64,000 nucleotides of DNA from Mycolicibacterium peregrinum (GCF_001665785.1 NZ_LZSO01000039.1:62001-126000), one strand, 5' to 3'. Shown: positions 35,280-43,787, counted from the first letter of the stretch. Made by a program: numbers and translations. Notes: a model not told the origin generated them from the letters alone.

Positions 35280-37286
35280 TCACACTTCGATCGGGGGGCG
35301 CAGCCGGTCCATGGTGTACTGCCGGTCTCTTCGCGCGGCCCACGAACTCGCGGCCAGCGACACCACCAGCACACCGAGCAGCACCGCGATCGCGATCCAC
35401 AGCCGGGAATCGATCCCACCCACGATCAACTGGCGAAGTCCGTTGACGGCGTAGGTCATCGGATCGACCGGGTGCAGTATCTGGAACGGTTTCGCGGTGG
35501 TCTCCACCGGATAGATACCGCCGGCCGAGACCAGTTGCAGCATCAGGAAGGCCAGCGTCACCACCCGGCCCACCGACACCCCGAACAAGGCGTTGAAAGC
35601 CTGGATCAGCGCCAGGAACGTGCCCGCCACCAACAGCAGGAACGCCACGGTGGACAGCGGGTACTTGGCCTGCAGGCCCACCCCGAAATGCACCACCACA
35701 TACATCACGACGACCTGGCAGAACACGATCAGCAGGGCAGGCCAGTAGGAGGCGAGCACCACCCGCAGCGCTCCCAGCCCGTTGACCACCGGACGGGACT
35801 GCAACGGCTTCAACAACATCCAGATGATGAGTGCGCCGATGAACAGGGCCAGCGGCAGGAAGAACGGCGCGAAACCGGTGCCGAACGTGGCGGCCGGGTT
35901 GTGGGTCTGGATGTCCAGCGCCACCGGCGCAGCCAGGGTCCGCGCGACGTCGGTGCGCTGCTGCGGGGTCCATGACGGGACCTGGGTCGACCCCTCCTTA
36001 AGCGCGGTCGCCAGTTGCTGATTGCCGGCCTGGAGCTTCTCCGTGCCGGCAGCCAGTTCACCTGCCCCGCTCGACAGTTGGCGCCCGCCGTTGGCCAACT
36101 GCACCAGACCGCTGTTGAGCCGCTGCGCGCCGCTGTCGAGTTGGTGCGCACCGTCGCGCAATTTGACGACGTCGGAGCGCAACCCTCCGGTGACCGCCTT
36201 GGTGAGGAATACCCGCAGTTTGCTGTTCGGGTCGCCCAGCTCGTTCTCCAACTGGGTGGCGTTGTCCCGCAACCGGATCAGACCCTCATCGGTGGTGGGG
36301 TCGAGCCCTCGCGCCTGCAGCAGCCGTTGAGCACCGGCCAGGAACTCCCCGGTGTCGCGCACTGCGGGGTCGGGGCTGTTGCGCAAGAAACCGACCGCCT
36401 GATCGACGATGGCCGCGGCCTGAGCCTGATCGATGTTCAGCGCCGCGATCCGGTCGGTGGTCGAGCGCACCGCACCCGACAGCCGCTGCGCGGCCATGCC
36501 GACCTCGTTGGGGTCCAGCCCGAGCCCGCTGACCCGGTCCAGCACTGTGAGCAGCGGATCAGTCGCCGTGTCGACCGCCGTCGACAGCTGCCGGGTACCC
36601 GCAGCCAGCTGCGCGGACCCGTCGCGCGCGGTGACCAGGCCCGCCGTCAAGGCGTCGGCGCCGGTGGACAGCCGGTGCGCGCCGTCATTGGCCGCCGCGC
36701 TGCCGGTGGCCAATTGCTGCGCGCCGTCGGCCGCCTTCACCAGTCCTGTCCCGGCATCCGTCAGCCCGGTCAGCACGGTGCCGAGGGTGCGTTCGCCGAT
36801 CTTCGCGTTGATCTGGTTGATCACCTCACGGGCGGCATTCTGGCCGATGATCGAGCCCAGGTAGTTGTTCGCGTCGTTGAACGTGAAGCGCACGTTGGCC
36901 TGGTGCGGCGACCCACCCGACGGAGACGTGATGCTGGTGCTGAAATCCTGCGGCAACGTGATCGAGAAGTAGTACTTGCCGTCGGCCACCCCCTCGGCGG
37001 CCTCCTGCGCCGAAACCCGGTGCAGCTGAAGCTGACCCGAATCGACCAGTGCATCGGAGACCTCGTCTCCGGCCTTGATCTGCTGCCCCTCCGCGACGGC
37101 GCCCTGATCTTCGTTCACCAGCGCCACCGGAACCTTGTTCACCTCGCCGAACGGATTCCAGAACGCCCACAGGTACATCGCGCCGTACAACAGCGGCAGC
37201 AGGATGACCGTCACGAGCGCGATCCGCGGCATCGTGCCGCGCGAGAATCGCTTGAGGTCAGTGCCCAACGACATTCCGGCCAGCAC
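35280..37286 (-). CDS. YhgE/Pip-type ABC-2 family membrane protein
   Basis: A 668-residue protein with one TM near residues 20-42, a large outside region and a C-terminal set of about six TMs (roughly 480-650). The outside region has regularly spaced LxxGxxQLxxG repeats (for example DGAHQLDSGAQRLNSGLVQL), the coiled-coil pattern of YhgE/Pip phage-infection-type proteins. These have ABC-2 permease-like ends and in actinobacteria are exporters or secretion accessories. The GTG start is 2 bp after the ATPase-like gene, so the two probably form a transporter. Confidence 0.85.
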   Translation of the reverse strand: MLAGMSLGTDLKRFSRGTMPRIALVTVILLPLLYGAMYLWAFWNPFGEVNKVPVALVNEDQGAVAEGQQIKAGDEVSDALVDSGQLQLHRVSAQEAAEGVADGKYYFSITLPQDFSTSITSPSGGSPHQANVRFTFNDANNYLGSIIGQNAAREVINQINAKIGERTLGTVLTGLTDAGTGLVKAADGAQQLATGSAAANDGAHRLSTGADALTAGLVTARDGSAQLAAGTRQLSTAVDTATDPLLTVLDRVSGLGLDPNEVGMAAQRLSGAVRSTTDRIAALNIDQAQAAAIVDQAVGFLRNSPDPAVRDTGEFLAGAQRLLQARGLDPTTDEGLIRLRDNATQLENELGDPNSKLRVFLTKAVTGGLRSDVVKLRDGAHQLDSGAQRLNSGLVQLANGGRQLSSGAGELAAGTEKLQAGNQQLATALKEGSTQVPSWTPQQRTDVARTLAAPVALDIQTHNPAATFGTGFAPFFLPLALFIGALIIWMLLKPLQSRPVVNGLGALRVVLASYWPALLIVFCQVVVMYVVVHFGVGLQAKYPLSTVAFLLLVAGTFLALIQAFNALFGVSVGRVVTLAFLMLQLVSAGGIYPVETTAKPFQILHPVDPMTYAVNGLRQLIVGGIDSRLWIAIAVLLGVLVVSLAASSWAARRDRQYTMDRLRPPIEV

Positions 37287-37288
37287 GG

Positions 37289-38029
37289 TTACTCGCCACC
37301 TTTCTGCGAACCGGCCAGCTCGGCCAGCGTCGTGTTGGGTACTGACACCTGCGCCCGCACGGCCGAGACCAGATGGCCGGGCACCCCGTTGACCGTCGCG
37401 GTGATCACGGTCTGCTTCTCCCCCAGCGCGAACAGCCGCCCCAGCAGGATGTCGCGGTTGCGGTCATCGGTGAGGTGGTCGAGGTTGCCGACCACCAGCA
37501 GCGGCGGGGTCCCGGTGTTGGCCAGCGCGATGCGCAACAGGATCTGGTCGAGCTCCGTGAGGCCGTCGAAGTACGACGTCAGCGACGGCAGCGGCAGCTC
37601 ACCGAAAACCGGCGCGCACATGGCGGCCAGCGCGTCTTCGTCGGCCCGCCCCACCAGCGTGTACCAAGGCGCGTCCCACCGACGCTGCTCCGTGACCAGG
37701 TCGCGCACTGTCACCGACTCCGACACGGTGTCGAGCTCGTCGATCCCGGCCAACGCCGCGCAGCGGAAGATGTCGGGTGCCCGGGTACGCCCGAACACGG
37801 TCAGCTGCCCTCGCGCTGTTCTCATCCGCCCGGCCAGCGTCATCAGCAGTGCGGTGCGCCCGGTGCCCGACGGCGCGACCAGCACTGTGACACCGCCTTC
37901 GTCGATGTCGAGGTCGATGGGTCCGTACACCGGGCCCCATGGCCCGTGCATCATGATTCCGCGCGCGGTGATGGCCGGTGGCTTTTGCTCGTCCTCGCCG
38001 GCATCAGGCTCGAGACTTTGCTCAGGCAT
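37289..38029 (-). CDS. ABC ATPase-like protein with degenerate P-loop
   Basis: A 246-residue ABC-domain protein; I start at ATG 38029 (MPEQSLEPDAGEDE), as the longer frame upstream has poor composition. The Walker A equivalent is APSGTGRTALL, where Arg replaces the usual invariant Lys. No LSGGQ signature is recognisable; YFDGLTELDQILLRIAL stands where it would be, and LLVVGNLDHLTDD replaces Walker B. It is therefore probably a weak or non-hydrolysing nucleotide binder partnered with the YhgE-type permease downstream. Confidence 0.72.
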   Translation of the reverse strand: MPEQSLEPDAGEDEQKPPAITARGIMMHGPWGPVYGPIDLDIDEGGVTVLVAPSGTGRTALLMTLAGRMRTARGQLTVFGRTRAPDIFRCAALAGIDELDTVSESVTVRDLVTEQRRWDAPWYTLVGRADEDALAAMCAPVFGELPLPSLTSYFDGLTELDQILLRIALANTGTPPLLVVGNLDHLTDDRNRDILLGRLFALGEKQTVITATVNGVPGHLVSAVRAQVSVPNTTLAELAGSQKGGE

Positions 38030-38130
38030 AGGCACATCACAACACATCCGGCGGGTGCGCACAGGCAACCGCAAACCCCGTTGCCCTGCCGATTCTTGGG
38101 TGAATGCTGTGGAACCGCCCGGAAACTCCC

Positions 38131-38181
38131 GGTGACGGCCGTCACCAACACGGCGCGATGTGTCACTACCCAACTGACACA
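38131..38181. promoter_or_regulatory. Two dyads upstream of the M-box
   Basis: GGTGACGGCCGTCACC (38131-38146) is a perfect 16-bp palindrome. TGTGTCA and TGACACA (38159-38165 and 38175-38181) form a second inverted repeat with a 9-bp spacer. Both lie between the ATPase-like gene and the riboswitch promoter and look like operator sites for unknown regulators. Confidence 0.45.
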
Positions 38182-38217
38182 ACCCATTTGGGAGCCGAGA
38201 TTCGACAGCGAACCGTG

Positions 38218-38247
38218 TTGACAATTGCCTCGTGTAAGGTCTCTAAT
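38218..38247 (+). promoter_or_regulatory. Sigma-A promoter of the M-box/mgtA transcript
   Basis: TTGACA (38218-38223), an 18-bp spacer and TCTAAT (38242-38247) give 6/6 and 5/6 consensus matches. Transcription would start near 38254, immediately before the riboswitch. Confidence 0.72.
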
Positions 38248-38257
38248 GAAAACCGCG

Positions 38258-38420
38258 CTTCGTTAGGTGAGGCTCCTACACGAACACAGGCCACTGATCC
38301 GACGACGTCGAGAGACGCCCAGGATTAGGACAGGTCTTCCCGGCTTAAGGGATGACCCGAAGTGGCTTCCCACCTCCGGTGGGACACGTCGTGTAGTGCC
38401 AAAGCTCTGATGAGGAAGTG
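38258..38420 (+). ncRNA. M-box (ykoK) Mg2+ riboswitch
   Basis: The conserved M-box blocks are readable in order: GTTAGGTGAGGCTCCTACA (38262-38280), AGAGACGCCCAGG, GGACAGGTC, CTTAAGGGATGA and the 3' block GCCAAAGCTCTGATGAGGAA (38398-38417). M-boxes fold around Mg2+ and turn off downstream Mg2+ transport genes when Mg2+ is sufficient. The downstream protein is an MgtA-type ATPase, which agrees with the assignment. Confidence 0.93.
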
Positions 38421-38469
38421 CTCGCGCCAGAACCGGCGCGTTCGGCCATGTGCCCAACTTCCTCCTCAG
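38407..38469 (+). terminator. M-box expression platform (alternative hairpin)
   Basis: GAGGAAGT (38412-38419), part of the M-box 3' block, can pair with ACTTCCTC (38457-38464). CTGA/TCAG extends the stem, and a nested CGCGCC/GGCGCG hairpin (38423-38440) lies inside. Formation uses riboswitch bases, so it is mutually exclusive with, or coupled to, the Mg2+-bound fold. GTTTAT follows. Confidence 0.6.
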
Positions 38470-38537
38470 CGTTTATGTCTGACGACTGCGTCAAGGCCAG
38501 CGCCCTGTGCGCCCGACAGCGAGGAGGTGACGACGAC

Positions 38538-38621
38538 ATGACGTCAAGTGACAGTCCGTATCCCAGTCCGATTCGAAAACGTCTGTCCATAAACATCTTT
38601 CCGCTGTCGATGACTGCGTAG
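38538..38621 (+). CDS. Leader ORF in the Mg2+ leader (27 aa)
   Basis: A 27-codon ORF starting at ATG 38538, about 10 bases after a consensus AGGAGG (38522-38527). The peptide is Ser/Pro-rich and basic (MTSSDSPYPSPIRKR at its start). It lies between the M-box and the next small gene. Its strong ribosome site argues that it is translated, perhaps as a regulatory leader peptide comparable in role to E. coli mgtL (analogy only). Confidence 0.45.
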   Translation: MTSSDSPYPSPIRKRLSINIFPLSMTA

Positions 38622-38705
38622 ATCACACCACCCCGGACACCCGTGGTGGGTGGCTGCCGCATGCCTGCCGACACGGAGAGCTCCGATTCAGATGGAGTTG
38701 ATCCC

Positions 38706-38879
38706 ATGCAGCGCAACACCTTTCTTCGTCGTACCCAGGGCTTGGTCAGGGGCCCGATCGCGTGGATCCACACGCGCGCATCGCTGACCCCGCAGGAGCG
38801 GCACAACCTGAGGATGAGCAACACCCCGGTAGCGGTCCTGACCGCTTCACTGGGCGGCGGCTCACATACCGCTCCATAA
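38706..38879 (+). CDS. Small basic protein under M-box control (57 aa)
   Basis: A 57-residue ORF with ATG 38706 and GGAG about 8 bases upstream. It contains RGPIAWIHTRASLTPQERH and NTPVAVLTASLGGGS; the SLTPQERHNLRMSNTP segment looks like a conserved motif rather than random sequence. In M. tuberculosis an M-box precedes the small gene Rv1535; whether this is its homolog I cannot check. Function unknown, possibly a Mg2+-starvation small protein. Confidence 0.5.
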   Translation: MQRNTFLRRTQGLVRGPIAWIHTRASLTPQERHNLRMSNTPVAVLTASLGGGSHTAP

Positions 38880-39043
38880 CCGAGCGATCCCACATCCCTT
38901 TGATTCAACCAACGTGCACGTCGCTACCGACGTGAACCAACCCCCGACAACCCGCACACACCCCAAGTCTCACCGAATCTCGGCTGTTGCCAGCAGGTTC
39001 GGTGTGACTTGCGGTGCGCGCTCACCACCGACCGGAGCAGCCG
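38880..39043. other. Leader segment before mgtA
   Basis: No ORF is seen. It holds a 7-bp inverted repeat CACGTCG/CGACGTG with a 4-base loop (38917-38934), overlapping the 10-bp palindrome ACGTGCACGT (38912-38921). The ribosome site GGAG precedes ATG 39044. Confidence 0.4.
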
Positions 39044-41752
39044 ATGAACACTGCGTTCGAGCAGACCACCCTGACCCCCGCCAAGCCCGACGACCGCCAC
39101 CTGTCGCTGCGGGCGGCCGCTGAGGCACACAACGACCTGGACGTCACGCTGGCCAACGTGAGAGGCCACCTCGACGGCCTCACCATCGAGGATGCCGCCG
39201 AAAGGCTGTCCGACGACGGCCCCAACGAGGTGGCCCACGACAAGGCGCCGCCGGCACTCCTCCAATTCCTGGAAGCCTTCAAGAACCCGTTCATCGCGGT
39301 ACTCATGGTGCTGGCCGCCATCAGCTCGGTCACCGACATCTACATGCCGATCCGTGCCGGGCAGGACGCGGACTACACGGGCGTGACGATCATCGTCACC
39401 ATGGTCGCGCTCAGCGCCCTGCTGCGGTTCTGGCAGGAGTACCGCTCGGGCAAGGCGGCAGAAACACTCAAGGCGATGGTGCGGAACACCGCGACGGTGC
39501 GGCGCCGGGCCAGCCCGGACGCCACGCCCGAACTCATGGAAGTCCCCATGGCGCAGATCGTTACCGGCGACATCGTCCAGCTGTCGGCGGGCGACATGAT
39601 CCCCGCGGACATCCGCCTGGTCGATTCTCGCGATCTGTTCGTCAGCCAGGCAGCGCTGACGGGCGAGGCCCTGCCCGTGGAGAAGTACGACACCTGCGGC
39701 GCAGTGAGCCAGGAATCCGGTCGCGCCGACGACGAGGCCGACCCGCTCGACCTCCCCGGCATCTGCTTCATGGGCACCAATGTGGTGAGCGGCACCGCGA
39801 CCGCCGTCGTCGTATCGACCGGCGGACACACCTATTTCGGGTCGCTCGCCACCGCGATCGTGGGCTCACGCGCGGAGACGGCCTTCGACCGGGGCGTCAA
39901 CAGCGTGAGCTGGCTGCTGATCCGCTTCATGTCGGTGATGGTGCCGATCGTGTTGCTGATCAACGGTTTCACCAAGGGCGACTGGCCCGAGGCGGTCCTG
40001 TTCGCGCTCGCCGTCGCGGTCGGGCTCACCCCGGAAATGCTGCCGATGATCGTGTCGTCCAATCTCGCCAAGGGCGCCGTCGCACTGTCGCGTCGCAAGG
40101 TCGTGGTCAAGCGCCTCAACGCGATCCAGAACTTCGGCGCGATGGACGTGCTGTGCACCGACAAGACCGGCACGCTCACCCAGGACCGGATCATCCTCGA
40201 GCATCACGCGGACATCCAGGGCGACCGCGACGACAACGTGCTCGCCCTGGCCTGGCTCAACAGCTTTCACCAGAGCGGCGTCAAGAACCTGATGGACCGC
40301 GCCGTCCTGCACTTCGCCGACGGGACACCCGAAGCGCTACTTGCCGCCTCGGCATACCGCAAGGTCGACGAACTTCCGTTCGACTTCGAACGACGCCGGC
40401 TGTCCGTCGTCGTGCAGGACGTCGAACACAATCACCTGCTGGTCTGCAAAGGTGCCGTCGAGGAGATGCTGGCGGTGTCCACCCAGGTGTGGGACGGCAC
40501 GGCCAGTCGCCCGCTCGAAGAGGCCGACCGCGCGGCACTGGCCGCAAAGGCCCGCGACTACAACCGCGAGGGGTTCCGGGTGCTGTTGGTGGCCACCCGG
40601 GAGATCCCCCGCGTTCAGCGGACGCACCGGTACAGCATCGAGGACGAGAAGGACCTCGTCGTCCACGGCTTTCTCACCTTCCTCGATCCGCCGAAGGAGA
40701 CGGCCGCCCCGGCTCTCATGGCCCTGGCAGAACACGGCGTCACCGTGAAGGTCCTCACCGGTGACAACGACGTCGTCAGCGCCAAGATCTGCCGCGAGGT
40801 AGGGCTCGATCCCGGCCGGCCCGTTCTCGGCTCCCGGATCGACGCCCTCGACGACGACGAACTCCGCCGCATTGCCGACGAGACAACCGTTTTCGCGAAG
40901 TTGACCCCACTGCAGAAGTCGCGAGTACTGCGGGCGCTGCAGGCCAACGGGCACACGGTCGGTTTTCTGGGCGACGGCATCAACGACGCACCGGCACTGC
41001 GCGATGCGGACGTGGGCATCTCGGTGGACACCGGCACCGACATCGCCAAGGAATCGGCGGACATCATCCTGCTCGAGAAGAGCCTGATGGTGCTCGAAGA
41101 GGGCGTGGTCAAGGGCCGCGAGACGTTCGGCAACATCGTCAAGTACCTGAACATGACCGCCAGCTCAAACTTCGGCAACGTGTTCTCGGTATTGGTGGCC
41201 AGCGCCTTCATCCCGTTCCTGCCGATGCTGGCGATCCACCTGCTGATCCAGAACCTGCTGTACGACGTCTCCCAGCTGGCCCTGCCCTGGGACCGCATGG
41301 ACAAGGAGTACCTGCTCAAGCCGCGCAAGTGGGATGCCAGGAACATCGGCCGTTTCATGATCTGGATGGGACCGACATCCTCGATCTTCGACATCACCAC
41401 CTTCGCGGTGATGTGGTACGTCTTCGCGGCCCACTCACCCGAGATGCAGTCGTTGTTCCAATCGGGCTGGTTCATCGAAAGCCTGCTGTCGCAGACGCTG
41501 GTCGTACACATGCTGCGCACCCGGAAGATCCCGTTCATCCAGAGCACCGCGGCGTTGCCGGTGCTGCTGACGACCGGCGCGGTCTGTGTGCTCGGGATCC
41601 TGATCCCGTTCTCACCGCTGGGCGCGGCCGTCGGATTGCAGCCGCTGCCCTGGGCGTACTTCGGATGGCTGGCCGCGACGCTCGTGTCCTACTGCGTCGT
41701 CGCTCAGACCGTGAAGACGATCTACATCCGCAAGTTCGGTCAATGGTTCTGA
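39044..41752 (+). CDS. mgtA: MgtA-type Mg2+-transporting P-type ATPase
   Basis: A 902-residue type IIIB P-type ATPase, the usual length of MgtA/MgtB. Seen: actuator ALTGEALPVEKYD, phosphorylation motif CTDKTGTLTQD, hinge GDGINDAPALRDADVG, and ten expected TM segments with a C-terminal group ending VVAQTVKTIYIRKFGQWF. These pumps import Mg2+ when it is scarce. The ATG 39044 start has GGAG 7 bases upstream. Control by the M-box riboswitch at 38258 is consistent with function. Confidence 0.93.
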   Translation: MNTAFEQTTLTPAKPDDRHLSLRAAAEAHNDLDVTLANVRGHLDGLTIEDAAERLSDDGPNEVAHDKAPPALLQFLEAFKNPFIAVLMVLAAISSVTDIYMPIRAGQDADYTGVTIIVTMVALSALLRFWQEYRSGKAAETLKAMVRNTATVRRRASPDATPELMEVPMAQIVTGDIVQLSAGDMIPADIRLVDSRDLFVSQAALTGEALPVEKYDTCGAVSQESGRADDEADPLDLPGICFMGTNVVSGTATAVVVSTGGHTYFGSLATAIVGSRAETAFDRGVNSVSWLLIRFMSVMVPIVLLINGFTKGDWPEAVLFALAVAVGLTPEMLPMIVSSNLAKGAVALSRRKVVVKRLNAIQNFGAMDVLCTDKTGTLTQDRIILEHHADIQGDRDDNVLALAWLNSFHQSGVKNLMDRAVLHFADGTPEALLAASAYRKVDELPFDFERRRLSVVVQDVEHNHLLVCKGAVEEMLAVSTQVWDGTASRPLEEADRAALAAKARDYNREGFRVLLVATREIPRVQRTHRYSIEDEKDLVVHGFLTFLDPPKETAAPALMALAEHGVTVKVLTGDNDVVSAKICREVGLDPGRPVLGSRIDALDDDELRRIADETTVFAKLTPLQKSRVLRALQANGHTVGFLGDGINDAPALRDADVGISVDTGTDIAKESADIILLEKSLMVLEEGVVKGRETFGNIVKYLNMTASSNFGNVFSVLVASAFIPFLPMLAIHLLIQNLLYDVSQLALPWDRMDKEYLLKPRKWDARNIGRFMIWMGPTSSIFDITTFAVMWYVFAAHSPEMQSLFQSGWFIESLLSQTLVVHMLRTRKIPFIQSTAALPVLLTTGAVCVLGILIPFSPLGAAVGLQPLPWAYFGWLAATLVSYCVVAQTVKTIYIRKFGQWF

Positions 41753-41762
41753 GTATCTGAGG

Positions 41763-41800
41763 TGCCACCGACCGCGCCGGGATCGGCGCGGTCGGTGGCA
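41763..41800 (+). terminator. Strong hairpin terminator after mgtA
   Basis: A 16-bp perfect stem (41763-41778 with 41785-41800) with the 6-base loop GGGATC begins 10 bp after the mgtA stop. TTCT follows instead of a long U tract. Confidence 0.85.
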
Positions 41801-42396
41801 TTCTGGATTCGCAGTCATCTGGAGTTGGTTCAGATGGGTCTGGTTGTTCCGGCCTAGGTGATGCGTGAGGAAACAGCCTTATCGGGAACGGTTTGAATCG
41901 TGGGCGTTCCCGACAAACGAGGTTGTAAGGGGCGGCGGTGTAGTGACCAAAGTCGCTGCAGAGCAATGCGTTTCCCGTTAACACCCCCGAGGCAGTTGCC
42001 ACGTCACCTCGATGCTCGCTGTGTGTCGGCCTCGGCGGTCGAGGTGACGCCCTATCGCATCGGCCCCGGGCTGCGCAGGTGGCGTGTCAAGGCGCCTTCG
42101 GATGGGTGTCACGCGACCCCGGCACTGCCACGCCCCAAAAAATCTGCATTGGCTGATGTAGACATTCGATAGCGCTCTCGCTAGAGTATGCGGTGTTGAG
42201 ATTAGAGGGTAAGTGGCACGGGAGATGATGAACTGCCCGTGAAGTGTGACGTCAGCGCGGTCAAGCAGTACGAGGGCCAGGCAGCATGTTGGCTTTCGGA
42301 CCGTGGTGAAGGTGGAGTGAACAGTGAAAGGAGGGAGTTACCGTCGGATCGTCGCGCGAGTGCGTCTGTGCGGACGATCCTGCAGTATTCCTAGTA
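41801..42396. other. 596-bp gene-poor stretch with large inverted repeats
   Basis: No convincing gene is seen. It holds TCGGGAACG/CGTTCCCGA (9-bp arms, 14-base loop, 41882-41913) and CGTCACCTCGA/TCGAGGTGACG (11-bp arms, 26-base loop, 42002-42049). Past 42120 the composition becomes more AT-rich, with an A6 run, and a CTCTCGCTAGAG element near 42175. These could be terminators, regulatory RNAs or remnants; none is identifiable. Confidence 0.45.
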
Positions 42397-42954
42397 ATGC
42401 CGGGAGATATCGTGCGCTCCCGCGGATCGGTGCCCCCTCGGGGTGGTGGTGTTGTGACCCCAGGGGGGGCACCGATCCTCCCTATATCAACGTCGCCCGG
42501 CCTCCCCGGGCGTGTTCGCGTTCATCGCGAAGATGTTCGGTGGGCGGCTCGCCTACTGGACACGGCCGTTGATGATTCGAAAGGTTTAGTCGTACAACCA
42601 CAGAACGGTTCGAGTGAACCGAATCCGAATGACAAGTTCGACGACGAGGACTACCCGGCCTACAGCATGGGCAGTGCAGCGCGAATACTCGACACCACTG
42701 CGGCATTTTTGCGAAGCCTCGATGAGGCCAGATTACTGATCCCGCAACGTTCTGAAGGCGGACATCGCCGCTATTCGCGCTATCAGCTGCGGATCGCGGC
42801 GCGCGCCCGCGAGCTCGTCGATCAGGGCATGGCATTGGAAGCAGCCTGCCGCATCATCATTCTCGAGGACCAACTCGCCGAGGCCCACGCCCTCAATGCC
42901 GCACTGCAGCAGCGCATCGACGACAGCACCGTTGACGAGGATCGGCGAACCTGA
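42397..42954 (+). CDS. MerR-type HTH protein (start uncertain)
   Basis: The reliable part begins near residue 88 (42658): YSMGSAARILDTTAAFLRSL, then RSEGGHRRYSRYQL and a C-terminal helical region. This is a MerR-like winged helix as in mycobacterial heat-shock island regulators. The ORF can be extended to ATG 42397, but the N-terminal 85 residues are Pro/Gly-rich and span a 14-bp hairpin (42424-42478), so they may not be coding. The only later in-frame ATG, 42667, would shorten the protein to 95 residues and lacks a good ribosome site. The N-terminus may have been lost. Confidence 0.6.
   Translation: MPGDIVRSRGSVPPRGGGVVTPGGAPILPISTSPGLPGRVRVHREDVRWAARLLDTAVDDSKGLVVQPQNGSSEPNPNDKFDDEDYPAYSMGSAARILDTTAAFLRSLDEARLLIPQRSEGGHRRYSRYQLRIAARARELVDQGMALEAACRIIILEDQLAEAHALNAALQQRIDDSTVDEDRRT
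42424..42478. repeat. Large inverted repeat within the MerR gene 5' region
   Basis: GGATCGGTGCCCCC (42424-42437) pairs perfectly with GGGGGCACCGATCC (42465-42478), and GGGGT/ACCCC extends the stem inside. It contains the run CCCCAGGGGGGG, which recurs at 43102-43112. A terminator or attenuator here is more likely than coding sequence. Confidence 0.55.
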
Positions 42955-43308
42955 ACGACGCGCCGGGGTTCTCACCAGCGCTGCGTTGGTGGCGGGCGCC
43001 GCACTGGACACCGACTTCCGTATGACCCACGACACCCCGGTCGTGGGCCGCCGCAGCAAAGCCCGCGCCCCGGATGCCGCGCCCACGGTCTGCTTCACCG
43101 CCCCAGGGGGGGTCCGGGCAATTTGAGCGAGGTCGTCGGCCATGGTCATCGCGCCCACGTTGTGGCGTTTGGCGGTGTGCACGATCTCGACGAACGCCGC
43201 ATCGGGGCTGCAGCCGCGCCACGCGACCAGCCCCCCCTTCGGTGGTGTCGAGGATCCGCGCGCCGTCCCGGCGGAATCGGTTGACCGGGCGGCGAAGTCC
43301 ATTCACAT
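42955..43308 (-). pseudogene. Decayed ANTAR-like domain gene fragment
   Basis: Minus-strand reading gives ...ARILDTTEGG in one frame, then GGLVAWRGCSPDAAFVEIVH and AKRHNVGAMTMADDLAQIA in another. Joined, they look like the ANTAR-type helical RNA-binding module of mycobacterial GAF-ANTAR proteins. The frame changes at a run of seven identical bases (43231-43237). A second G7 run lies at 43106-43112, after which the sequence makes no sense. A genuine frameshift, a sequencing error in the homopolymer, or both, are possible. Confidence 0.5.
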
Positions 43309-43408
43309 TCACCTCTTCTAGCGTCGGCACCGCGATCTCGTGCCGAAACCTTTTGGACAACAATAGATATCCTTGTGCCCCAGGTTCCCCTGACGGCGAC
43401 GCCAGGTG

Positions 43409-43747
43409 TTAGCGGCGTGCGGTGCGCGGTTCCTGGGACCGCAGCCGTGCATTTTCCGAGGCGAGCTCACCATTGGTCGAGGCCAGCTCGGCGTTGTGGT
43501 CCTGCAACGGCAGAATCTGGGCAATGCCGGCGATGTTGACACCGTCGGCGACCAGCTCGGCAATCCGCTGCAGCCGATCGAGGTCGTCGTCGCTGTAGCG
43601 GCGGGTACCGCCCTCGGTGCGCGCCGGGGTGAGCAGCCCGCGTCGCTCATAGAGCCGCAGCGTCTGTGGATCCATCCCACTGAGCTCGGCGGCAACCGAA
43701 ATGCCGTACACACCGCGCGCCGATCCCGCCGACGCCTCACCCACCAC
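43409..43747 (-). CDS. HspR-like MerR-family regulator
   Basis: A 112-residue protein with the HspR-type HTH: YGISVAAELSGMDPQTLRLYERRGLLTPARTEGGTRRYSDDD, then a helical stretch and a polar Asn/Glu-rich C-terminus. HspR represses heat-shock genes, releasing when DnaK is occupied. It is divergent from hsp20 (133-bp gap), so it is the likely regulator of that gene. GTG 43747 is chosen; a second GTG follows directly. It lacks the C-terminal basic tail of classical HspR and is probably an HspR paralog dedicated to this island. Confidence 0.83.
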   Translation of the reverse strand: MVGEASAGSARGVYGISVAAELSGMDPQTLRLYERRGLLTPARTEGGTRRYSDDDLDRLQRIAELVADGVNIAGIAQILPLQDHNAELASTNGELASENARLRSQEPRTARR

Positions 43748-43787
43748 AGTTCAACGACCCCTTCTCCTCGAATCGGTCCGGATTCAT

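Noticed and set aside
41885..41908. GGAAC...CGTT as a SigH/SigE-type promoter
   Set aside because: Spacing of 15 bp is shorter than the usual 17-18, and the bases are better explained by the inverted repeat at 41882-41913.
42170..42200. CIRCE-like HrcA operator near CTCTCGCTAGAG
   Set aside because: Only a few arm positions agree with the CIRCE consensus and spacing is wrong.
42397..42660. N-terminal extension of the MerR protein as a real domain
   Set aside because: Low-complexity Pro/Gly/Val sequence across a strong hairpin; kept only because no better start codon exists.
42424..43112. CRISPR-like or short-interspersed repeat from the two CCCCAGGGGGGG copies
   Set aside because: Only two copies of a low-complexity string; no regular spacing.
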